7,794 nucleotides of DNA from Acidimicrobiia bacterium (GTDB lineage: Bacteria; Actinomycetota; Acidimicrobiia; Acidimicrobiales; Ilumatobacteraceae). Shown one piece after another: positions 1-5,883 of the stretch (position 1 is the stretch's first letter; the number at the start of each line of letters is the position of its first letter). The stretch lies in contig RFMT01000339.1 of the NCBI GenBank assembly GCA_009927565.1, positions 1 to 7,794 of the forward strand. The letters are read 5' to 3'. The notes beneath the pieces were generated by a model. The model saw nothing but the letters and a program-made list of their open reading frames with translations, made no database searches and was not told the origin of the DNA. A program made the position numbers and the translations under genes.

Positions 1-41
1 CAAGCATTTAGCAAAGCGACAACACACGAAATATCAACAAA

Positions 42-47
42 AAGGAG
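42..47 (+). promoter_or_regulatory. Strong Shine-Dalgarno site of the peroxiredoxin gene
   Basis: AAGGAG lies 8 nt upstream of the ATG at 56. It fixes the peroxiredoxin start and is one of only two convincing ribosome binding sites in the window. The remaining bases of 1-55 are A-rich, and I could not defend a -10/-35 pair there. Confidence 0.85.
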
Positions 48-55
48 TACCGAAA

Positions 56-688
56 ATGTCCATTCGACTTGGCGACACAGCCCCCGACTTTGTGGCCGCA
101 ACTACTCAAGGCACAATCAGTTTTCACGAATGGCTCGGCGACTCATGGGGTGTGTTGTTCAGCCATCCGAAAGATTTCACACCAGTTTGCACGACCGAGT
201 TGGGTTATGTTGCCCGCATCAAACCAGAGTTTGACAAGCGCAACGTCAAAGTAATTGGTCTCTCAGTCGACTCGGTTGATTCGCACAACAAGTGGGAGTC
301 TGATATTGCTGAAACCCAGGGCACGCCAGTTAATTTTCCGATGATCGGCGACCCAGAACGCAAAGTCAGCGATCTTTACGACATGATTCACCCAAACGCC
401 AACGACACTCTCACCGTGCGCAGCGTTTTTGTAATTGGACCAGACAAAAAAGTGAAGCTTTCAATCACCTACCCAGCATCAACCGGTCGAAATTTCGACG
501 AGATTTTGCGAGTGATTGATTCGTTGCAACTTACTGCAAAACACAAAGTTGCAACACCGGCAAACTGGAAAAACGGCGAAGACGTAATCATCGGCGGCGC
601 TGTCTCAGACGAGGACGCAAAAAAACTTTTTCCACAAGGATGGAAAACAGTTAAGAGTTATCTAAGAGTTCTTCCACAGCCAAAGTAA
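56..688 (+). CDS. 1-Cys peroxiredoxin, Prx6 type (210 aa)
   Basis: This is a cytosolic thiol peroxidase that reduces hydrogen peroxide and organic hydroperoxides through a cysteine sulfenic acid. The thioredoxin-fold AhpC/TSA domain covers about residues 4-140 and the Prx6-type C-terminal domain follows to about 200. The active site reads SHPKDFTPVCTTE, with Thr42, Pro43 and peroxidatic Cys45. Arg122 in LTVRSVF is the likely activating arginine. Cys45 is the only cysteine in the protein, so no resolving cysteine exists within the chain and an external reductant must regenerate it. Length (210 aa) is normal for Prx6. No signal peptide is seen. The ATG start is set by AAGGAG 8 nt upstream. The ABC transporter genes follow after a short gap on the same strand with no visible terminator, so co-transcription is possible. 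Confidence 0.95.
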   Translation: MSIRLGDTAPDFVAATTQGTISFHEWLGDSWGVLFSHPKDFTPVCTTELGYVARIKPEFDKRNVKVIGLSVDSVDSHNKWESDIAETQGTPVNFPMIGDPERKVSDLYDMIHPNANDTLTVRSVFVIGPDKKVKLSITYPASTGRNFDEILRVIDSLQLTAKHKVATPANWKNGEDVIIGGAVSDEDAKKLFPQGWKTVKSYLRVLPQPK

Positions 689-719
689 GCGTTTGCGCGA
701 CGGCATAGAATTAGACGCC

Positions 720-1484
720 GTGAACCAAACAACACAAGCATCTCAAAAAATAGATTCAGCAAACATCGCGGCACGCGCCGAGTCTGCATCAAAAATTTAT
801 GGCAGTGGCGAGAGCGAAGTTCGCGCGCTTGACAATGTCAGTGTCAGTTTTGAACGCGGCAAATTCAGCGCGATCATGGGCCCGAGTGGCTCGGGCAAGT
901 CAACGCTGATGCACTGCATTGCAGGTCTTGATGCACTTACATCTGGCAGTGTCTACATCGGTGAGACAGATTTATCAAAACTAGGTGACAAAGATATGAC
1001 AAAACTGCGTCGCGAAAAAGTTGGGTTCATCTTTCAGAGTTTCAATTTGATTCCGACACTGAATGCATACGAAAACATCACCTTGCCTCTTTCGCTTGGC
1101 AAGTCAAAGGGCGACAAGGCGTGGATTCAACAAGTCATCGACACGATCTCGCTCAACGATCGACTTGATCACCGACCAAGCGAACTTTCGGGTGGCCAGC
1201 AACAGCGAGTTGCAGTCGCGCGAGCACTCGCGACTCGACCTGAAATTATTTTTGCCGATGAGCCAACAGGCAATCTTGACTCAAAGTCAGGCAGCGACAT
1301 TCTAAAATTTATGCGTCGCGCGGTAACCGACTTGAAACAGACGATCGTCATGGTCACTCACGATGCGGTTTCGGCCAGTTACGCAGACCGAATTGTGTTT
1401 CTTAGTGACGGACATGTCGCTGGCGAGATGACTGACCCGACACCCGAAAAGGTTCTCGATTTTCTTAAACATCTGGGCGAGTAA
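720..1484 (+). CDS. ABC transporter ATP-binding protein, LolD/MacB/FtsE type
   Basis: This is the cytoplasmic ATPase that powers the permease encoded 8 nt downstream. Counting from the GTG at 720 (254 aa), all ABC motifs are present: Walker A GPSGSGKST at 54-62, Q-loop Gln106 in FIFQSFN, signature LSGGQQQ at 156-162, Walker B with catalytic Glu in IIFADEPTGNLD at 176-187, and the H-loop His214 in VTHD. The GQQQR signature and the DEPTGNLD run are typical of the LolD/MacB/FtsE branch, which pairs with FtsX-fold permeases. The start is uncertain: a TTG at 693 is in frame and adds nine residues, and neither start has a clear Shine-Dalgarno. I chose GTG because the extra residues lie outside the domain. 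The substrate cannot be told from the ATPase. Confidence 0.93.
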   Translation: MNQTTQASQKIDSANIAARAESASKIYGSGESEVRALDNVSVSFERGKFSAIMGPSGSGKSTLMHCIAGLDALTSGSVYIGETDLSKLGDKDMTKLRREKVGFIFQSFNLIPTLNAYENITLPLSLGKSKGDKAWIQQVIDTISLNDRLDHRPSELSGGQQQRVAVARALATRPEIIFADEPTGNLDSKSGSDILKFMRRAVTDLKQTIVMVTHDAVSASYADRIVFLSDGHVAGEMTDPTPEKVLDFLKHLGE

Positions 1485-1492
1485 CTAATTCA

Positions 1493-4021
1493 ATGTTTCG
1501 ACTTTCGCTCAAAATGACTGTTGCCCGCAAGGGGCGACTCTTTTTAACTTCGCTAGCGATCATTCTTGGCACCTCTTTCTTGTCGGGAACGACGATTTTT
1601 TCAGACACACTCAACAGCACTTTTGACCGACTATTCACCGATGTGTTTCGCGATGTCGACGCCTATGTTCGGTCAACCGACTCGGTCGACACAGGTTTCG
1701 GAGAACAGCGCGCGCCAACGCCCGTGGCCGTGCTCGACACAATTTTGCAAGTTAAAGGCGTAAGTGCAGCAGTTGGAGACATGCAGAGTTACGCAAGAGT
1801 TATCGCCAAAGACGGCAAGCCGATCGGCGAAGATCAAGGTCCGCCTACATTCGGTGGCATTGCCTCGTTGAGCAGTGCCGGACTTTGGAATGTTGAAGAT
1901 GGTCGCTTGCCTAACGGCGCCAAAGAAATGATGCTCGACCGTGAGACGGCTGAAAAAGGCAAGTATGAAATCGGTGACTCAGTTCGAGTCACTGCACTTT
2001 CAGGTACGCGCCAGTTCACTCTTGTTGGCATTGCTAACTACGGCGATATCTCATCGCCGGGTGGTGCAACTTATGCGCTCTTTGATCAGCCAACTGCTTC
2101 AGAATTTTTGCTCAAGCCCGGTTTTGTTGATGCGATCTTGGTACAAGGAGATGGCACACTCAGTGACGACGAATTGGCCGAGTCAATCGACGCTGCATTG
2201 CCTACAAACGCAAAACTAGAAACTCTCACAGGTGCCGAAATAACTGAAGAAACTACCAGCCAGATTAAAACAGTGTTGGGTTTTTTCACGACGTTTCTTA
2301 CAGCGTTTTCATTCATCGCTCTTGGCATCGGTTGCTTTGTTATCTACAACGTTTTCTCGATTACCGCTGCACAGCGTCAACGCGAAAGTGCATTGCTTCG
2401 CGCAATCGGTGCAAGCCGACGCCAAGTGTCAGTTTCTTTGCTGGTTGAGGCGCTGATTGTTGGCGTACTTGGCTCGACTATCGGTTTTGCTGCAGGCATC
2501 GTTCTCTCACGCGCACTAAGTGCTTTGCTCAATGCAATTGGCCTCGAAATTACAACCAATGGTTTGACAATAAACTCAGGCGCAATTGTTCAAACAGTTT
2601 TGATCGGCACGGTAATCACTGTTCTCTCGGCAGTTTTGCCCGCACTCCGCTCGGGTCGTGTGCCACCGCTTGCAGCAATGCGTGATACTGCTCTCGATAC
2701 AGTTCAAAAACTAACTCGCCGAGTCGCTATCGGTCTCGTATTGATTGTTGCCGGCGCTGGTGGACTCTTTGCTGCAATGAATGGTGCCGACGTCGCAATT
2801 CTGGGTTTAGGTGTACTCGGGGTTTTTGCTGGTGTGCTCGTAATCGGCCCAGCACTTTCAAAACCAGTAGCAACGTTGCTCGGCAAACCCGTTTCGGTTC
2901 TGCGTGGTGTGACTGGTGCGATGTCGCAACAAAACGTTGCGCGTAACCCAAAGCGCACCGCTAGAACTGCTGCCCCAGTGCTGATTGGTGTTGCACTGGT
3001 CACCGCATTCACCGCACTCGCTGCGAGCATTAAAAACGAAATTCGCGAATCAATCGGCAGCTCATTTCGTGGCGATTATGCACTCAGTGTTAACAGTCGA
3101 GGCTTTGGTGGCATACCAACCAGCGTTACCGATCAACTCACACAGCTTGCCGAAGTCGATCAAGCCACTGGCGTCGGTTTTGTCGCTGCAAAGGTTGGCG
3201 ATGAGTCACCTTTTGTCTTGGTGTTTAATCCAGAAACTGCCGACGGTCTCTACGACCTTTCAATGGTTGAAGGCACACAAAAAGGCTTAACGAAAAATGA
3301 AATTCTGGTTGAGGCCGACAAGGCACTCAATAAAAATTTGATGATCGGCTCAAATATTAACGTCACTCTCGCTGATGGTCGATCGATGCAACTTACTGTT
3401 GCTGGCACCTATACCGATGCGTATGGAAACTATGCAATCAGCCGCGAACTCTTTGAAGGATCGGCAACGCCTCTTTTTGACAGTTTCGTCTACATCAAAA
3501 CCAAAGAAGGTGTCAGCGATGAAAGTGCACGAACTGCTATTGCCGCAGTAAGTCAAGACCTCGGCATTGGCACTCTTGAAAGTCGCGACGAATACATAGA
3601 CACACAGGCAGCACAAGTCGACCAATTCTTGGCGTTGATTTATGGTCTGCTGTTCTTATCTGTAATCATCGCCATCGTTGGCATCATCATCACTCTTTTG
3701 CTATCAGTTTTCGAGCGTCGGCGTGAGATTGGTCTGTTGCGTGCCGTCGGCATGACGCGCTCGCAAGTGCGCACAATGGTTCGTTGGGAAAGCGTCATCA
3801 CATCTTTGTTTGGTGCCGTAATGGGCGTTGTGCTCGGCATATTGACCGGCATCGTGATCGTCGTTTCGCTCAACGACTCAGGCTTCAGCGCGTTCACTTT
3901 GCCAATCGGCAATACGATCGTCATCTTGGTCGGCGCATTCATAATCGGTGTGATCGCGGCCATGTTTCCGGCCTGGCGCGCAACTCGCACCGAAATTGTT
4001 TCGGCGATTGCTTCAGCCTGA
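1493..4021 (+). CDS. ABC transporter permease with two FtsX/MacB-type domains (842 aa)
   Basis: This is the membrane partner of the preceding ATPase. Hydrophobic segments predict about ten helices: near residues 17-35, 264-290, 314-340, 363-385, 410-430, 434-455, 490-512, 714-740, 765-792 and 806-827. The layout is an internal duplication. Each half has one helix, a large extracytoplasmic domain (about 36-260 and 513-712) and a three-helix FtsX core, with two extra helices linking the halves. The coupling motif appears twice, as RESALLRAIGASRRQV (297-312) and RREIGLLRAVGMTRSQV (743-759). Members of this branch mostly work as mechanotransmitters or lipoprotein/peptide extractors rather than classical importers, but the substrate here is unknown. 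There is no good Shine-Dalgarno before the ATG, so translation may depend on the ATPase gene ending 8 nt earlier. The last 9 nt overlap the convergent glycosylase homologue. Confidence 0.93.
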   Translation: MFRLSLKMTVARKGRLFLTSLAIILGTSFLSGTTIFSDTLNSTFDRLFTDVFRDVDAYVRSTDSVDTGFGEQRAPTPVAVLDTILQVKGVSAAVGDMQSYARVIAKDGKPIGEDQGPPTFGGIASLSSAGLWNVEDGRLPNGAKEMMLDRETAEKGKYEIGDSVRVTALSGTRQFTLVGIANYGDISSPGGATYALFDQPTASEFLLKPGFVDAILVQGDGTLSDDELAESIDAALPTNAKLETLTGAEITEETTSQIKTVLGFFTTFLTAFSFIALGIGCFVIYNVFSITAAQRQRESALLRAIGASRRQVSVSLLVEALIVGVLGSTIGFAAGIVLSRALSALLNAIGLEITTNGLTINSGAIVQTVLIGTVITVLSAVLPALRSGRVPPLAAMRDTALDTVQKLTRRVAIGLVLIVAGAGGLFAAMNGADVAILGLGVLGVFAGVLVIGPALSKPVATLLGKPVSVLRGVTGAMSQQNVARNPKRTARTAAPVLIGVALVTAFTALAASIKNEIRESIGSSFRGDYALSVNSRGFGGIPTSVTDQLTQLAEVDQATGVGFVAAKVGDESPFVLVFNPETADGLYDLSMVEGTQKGLTKNEILVEADKALNKNLMIGSNINVTLADGRSMQLTVAGTYTDAYGNYAISRELFEGSATPLFDSFVYIKTKEGVSDESARTAIAAVSQDLGIGTLESRDEYIDTQAAQVDQFLALIYGLLFLSVIIAIVGIIITLLLSVFERRREIGLLRAVGMTRSQVRTMVRWESVITSLFGAVMGVVLGILTGIVIVVSLNDSGFSAFTLPIGNTIVILVGAFIIGVIAAMFPAWRATRTEIVSAIASA

Positions 4022-4465
4022 TTTGCGCGCTTGCTCTAGTTCTGAGAGATATATAAATTCGGCTGGGTGCACACCTGGGGGTGTGTCGTGCTCGGTCACA
4101 TAGCGACTTGAACTTGTGCCAGCATGTCGATTCTGGCAGTCAGCACACCAATAAAGCACTCGATTTGCTTCACCATGGTGCGTAACTCGCACTTGACCGT
4201 TGCAGCGTTCGCAGTTTTTGCCGTGTCGGCCATAGACCGCAAGCGTTCGATCGTGAGATGTGTGCCTCGACTGCAACATCTCGGCTGCGATTGAAACAAG
4301 TTCGCGACATTCATCGCGATTGAGCGAACTCACTTTTGCCCACGGGTGTAGTTCGCATGTCCAAAGTAATTCGCAACGAAATACATTTCCGATACCACGC
4401 ATGACTCGCTGGTCTAGCAAGACTTCGGCAATCGTCGCATCGGCCTCTTGATAATTGACTATCAA
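4013..4465 (-). CDS. C-terminal fragment of the Nei2-like protein: H2TH and zinc finger (150 aa)
   Basis: The DNA-binding half is well preserved. The H2TH motif is IAEVLLDQRVMRGIGNVFR, including the conserved Gly-Ile-Gly-Asn. The zinc finger has CERC and CADC pairs separated by 16 residues, with the arginine in ANRVLYWC matching the family's zinc-finger-loop arginine. About 38 residues follow the finger, more than I recall for Nei2. The only start codon near the 5' end is a TTG at 4465 with no Shine-Dalgarno, so independent translation looks unlikely. The open frame actually extends back to just after a TGA at 4496-4498, overlapping the end of the N-terminal segment. The stop lies inside the last codons of the convergent ABC permease gene. 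Confidence 0.72.
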   Translation of the reverse strand: MIVNYQEADATIAEVLLDQRVMRGIGNVFRCELLWTCELHPWAKVSSLNRDECRELVSIAAEMLQSRHTSHDRTLAVYGRHGKNCERCNGQVRVTHHGEANRVLYWCADCQNRHAGTSSSRYVTEHDTPPGVHPAEFIYLSELEQARKSG

Positions 4466-4475
4466 TTCAACACAA

Positions 4476-4487
4476 AGATCTAGATCT
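4476..4487. repeat. Tandem AGATCT pair, a 12-bp perfect palindrome
   Basis: AGATCTAGATCT is two head-to-tail copies of a palindromic hexamer. It lies beside the frameshift run in the Nei2-like gene and contains the premature TAG of the first frame. In the downstream frame it encodes part of DLDL. Six bases would not change the frame, so it does not explain the frameshift, and it may be chance. Confidence 0.4.
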
Positions 4488-4890
4488 GTTTGGGGTCAGA
4501 CAAGTCGGGGCCATTTCGCCCCAGCAACGGATGCCGGCGCGGGTCAAAATCGTGATGTGTCTCAACTTCTGTTGGGTCAAAACATGCCGCTATCAGATTT
4601 TCAACTTGAATCAAAACTTTTGCAGAACCACGTTTCTTGCTTTTCCAGTCGGCAATATGAAAAATTTTCCAAGATCCACGCAAACTCATTTTCGATCTGA
4701 GCACTACTCCATCATCAAATACGATTTCGATTTCGCGACCAAAGGCTCGAATCTCTTCAACTACGCTTCCGGTTCTCAAACTGAGAGCAACATCTTCGGT
4801 GATCGTTGCAGCCCTTACATCTTTTCCAATCAATGCAATTCGCAATGACGCCGCTTGTCGCTGGGTTGACGTCAAGATTGCAGAAATCAC
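4480..4890 (-). CDS. N-terminal fragment of the Nei2-like protein (136 aa)
   Basis: This segment holds the Fpg/Nei N-terminal beta-sandwich. It has an N-terminal helix (QAASLRIALIGKDV), then strands VVEEIRAFGREIEIVFDDG, then MSLRGSWKIF, which matches the family's (H)xRMxGSW region, and a late strand AACFDPTEVE before GPDL. The GTG start overlaps the TGA of the NUDIX-like gene, a classic coupling arrangement. No frame upstream encodes the missing PEGD start, so the N-terminus is genuinely altered rather than mis-started. The frame ends at a TAG (4480-4482) where the family would continue into the interdomain linker. Confidence 0.7.
   Translation of the reverse strand: MISAILTSTQRQAASLRIALIGKDVRAATITEDVALSLRTGSVVEEIRAFGREIEIVFDDGVVLRSKMSLRGSWKIFHIADWKSKKRGSAKVLIQVENLIAACFDPTEVETHHDFDPRRHPLLGRNGPDLSDPKQI
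4483..4497 (-). other. Frameshift junction in the Nei2-like gene
   Basis: The upstream frame is open until TAG at 4480-4482. The downstream frame becomes open after TGA at 4496-4498, so the shift must fall between them. On the coding strand the interval contains GACCCCAAAC, a run of four C (4492-4495) then three A. One extra C would restore a continuous family-like sequence. This is not a canonical tandem -1 slip heptamer: the CCC codon can re-pair after slipping, but AAA to CAA mismatches at the first base. Confidence 0.75.
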
Positions 4891-5423
4891 GGCAAGACTC
4901 CAACCGATGCAAGTGCGAGACGCACGAGACGATCGTGTCCACCTGTCATCTCACGTCGCATTTCTGCACTGATCGCCTGCTCGGGTGTATACCAGCCAAG
5001 ATCGAGTGCTTGTTGTGATGGCTGACAGTCACCGGAAACAGGAACAACAAAAGCAAGACTGACAGCATGATGTCGCGGATCATGAAAGCCGCTGATATTT
5101 GGATTAGTAAAGTACTCAACGATCGTGAATGGTGCCGGCTCGGGTGGAATTTTCGGTAGAGCAATTGGTCCTAGATCTTTTTCAATATGGCGCAATAACG
5201 CATCTCGAATTCTCTCGTTAAGCAAAACGCGACCAGAAACCACTGTGCGCGAAATAGAACCGTCTGGCGCTTGACGCAAAAGCATGCCAACGTGCGTAAC
5301 AACGCCAAGCTCATTGACTCTTACAGGTACAGCATCAACATAAACGAGTGGGACTTGACCCCGCACTTGTTCAAGCTGGTCGTTATCTAACCAGTTGGTT
5401 CGCGTGTCGGTAATCTCGCCCAA
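4887..5423 (-). CDS. NUDIX-like protein, DUF4916 family (178 aa)
   Basis: I recognise this as the actinobacterial DUF4916 / NUDIX-like family by recall of its conserved blocks: VPLVYVDAVPVR (24-35), SRTVVSGRVLL (58-68), RDALLRHIEKDLGP (73-86), GFHDPRHHAVSLAFVVPVSGDC (112-133) and ALDLGWYTPEQA (139-150). NUDIX enzymes hydrolyse nucleoside diphosphates linked to another group. Here the box is degenerate. Gly64, Glu70, Arg78 and Gly85 keep Nudix spacing, but the REUXEE core reads RHIEKD, so two of the usual glutamates are His79 and Lys82 and the third is Asp83. The biochemical role is unknown. The TTG start is supported by GGAG 7 nt upstream. The stop overlaps the GTG of the Nei2-like gene. No signal peptide or membrane segment is visible. 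Confidence 0.85.
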   Translation of the reverse strand: MGEITDTRTNWLDNDQLEQVRGQVPLVYVDAVPVRVNELGVVTHVGMLLRQAPDGSISRTVVSGRVLLNERIRDALLRHIEKDLGPIALPKIPPEPAPFTIVEYFTNPNISGFHDPRHHAVSLAFVVPVSGDCQPSQQALDLGWYTPEQAISAEMRREMTGGHDRLVRLALASVGVLP

Positions 5424-5497
5424 ATCTCTGCTCCAAAAAATTTTAAGTCATTAATATTGTCTCAGATGGCGAGAAGATTTCGTGGCATCATGTATCG
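5424..5497. promoter_or_regulatory. Divergent intergenic region between the NUDIX-like and DoxX-like genes
   Basis: This 74-nt gap separates genes that diverge, so it should carry both promoters. It is AT-rich at 5435-5460, with an A6/T4 stretch followed by TTAATATT. The latter could supply a -10 element for either strand (TAATAT on +, 5452-5457). I see no matching -35 and no clear operator. It is the longest non-coding stretch in the window, so promoter presence is inferred mainly from layout. Confidence 0.45.
5431..5434 (-). promoter_or_regulatory. Shine-Dalgarno site deciding a TTG start for the NUDIX-like gene
   Basis: GGAG on the - strand lies 7 nt before the TTG at 5421-5423. There is no better ATG/GTG nearby that keeps the conserved N-terminal NWLD segment, so the site supports a rare TTG start. 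Confidence 0.7.
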
Positions 5498-5883
5498 GTG
5501 AGTAAACACACCACAAGACTTTCGACTCTCTTACTCGCTGGCTTTCTTTGACCGCGGGCATCTCTCACTTTGTTATGCCAAAGCCGTTCAATGCATTGAT
5601 CCCCGAATGGTTGCCAGGCGATGCCGTTTTCTATACATATATAAGTGGTCTGGCCGAGGTTTTGATTGCTTTTTTATTGCTTAAGCCAAGCACCACAACT
5701 CGCGCCGCATGGGCCGCGGCTGCATTGTTTATCGCCGTATATCCAGGCAATTTGTATATGGCATATGACTGGCGAGACCGCGAACTCGCGCAACAGTTGA
5801 TCGCCTACGGACGACTGCCATTTCAAATTCCGCTGATTTGGTGGGCTGTGGCAATCGCCCGAAAACCCCGAACAACCGATTAG
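5498..5883 (+). pseudogene. DoxX-like small membrane protein, split by a one-base frameshift in helix 1
   Basis: The long open segment (5548-5883) encodes the last 111 residues of a four-helix DoxX-like protein, with the family-like start AGISHFVMPKPFNALIPEWLP and the closing block YGRLPFQIPLIWWAVAIA. The missing beginning is in another frame. GTG at 5498 gives MSKHTTRLSTLLLAGFL before a TGA at 5549-5551. One extra base near the TTTCTTTG run would join them as LLLAGFLLTAGISHF, a natural first helix. The joined protein would have 128 residues, with helices near 8-25, 43-62, 69-88 and 107-122. Starting instead at the in-frame TTG 5548 would cut helix 1 in half, with no Shine-Dalgarno. DoxX-family proteins are integral membrane proteins, and the exact role is unknown here. 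The end overlaps the convergent cfa gene by 4 nt. Confidence 0.75.

Larger units (their letters stand above)
4013..4890 (-). pseudogene. Fpg/Nei (Nei2-like) DNA glycosylase homologue, frameshifted and missing catalytic residues
   Basis: Two consecutive open segments in different frames together make one Nei2-like protein of about 290 residues: the N-terminal beta-sandwich (4480-4890) and the H2TH plus zinc-finger half (4013-4465). Fpg/Nei enzymes excise oxidised bases, using Pro2 as Schiff-base nucleophile with Glu3 and a conserved lysine. Joining the frames near 4492-4495 gives the family sequence GPDLSDPQTDLD then TIAEVLLDQ, with close to the spacing I recall for Nei2. Independently of the frameshift, the MPEGD start is absent (the protein begins MISAILTS) and the usual GKxL lysine is Arg (GREIEI). 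The gene overlaps the NUDIX-like gene upstream by 4 nt. It could be a decaying gene, a catalytically dead relative with one sequencing error, or a gene expressed by frameshifting. I favour decay or an error. Confidence 0.8.

Noticed and set aside
693..719. TTG at 693 as the ABC ATPase start, adding nine residues.
   Set aside because: It has no Shine-Dalgarno, the added residues fall outside the domain, and GTG at 720 gives a normal N-terminus. It remains possible, so the start is marked uncertain.
3350..3990. Open - strand frames opposite the permease, of about 90 and 116 codons.
   Set aside because: They are mirror frames of a well-supported permease, with no recognisable domain or ribosome binding site.
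4069..4086. Hairpin CACACC-TGGG-GGTGTG about 50 nt after the permease stop, considered as a terminator.
   Set aside because: The stem is only 6-7 bp, no T-tract follows on either strand, and it lies within the zinc-finger-distal coding sequence (TPPGVHP) of the opposing gene.
4483..4497. Programmed -1 ribosomal frameshifting in the Nei2-like gene.
   Set aside because: C CCC AAA does not satisfy the X-XXY-YYZ rule, no downstream structure was recognised, and the protein already lacks catalytic residues. Decay or an indel error is simpler.
5546..5552. CTT TGA C at the DoxX-like break matches the core of the release-factor-2 (prfB) +1 programmed frameshift site.
   Set aside because: The RF2 site shifts +1, giving GAC CGC, which leads to unrelated sequence. 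The DoxX reading needs the -1 frame (TTG ACC). There is also no suitably spaced internal Shine-Dalgarno upstream. The match is coincidental.
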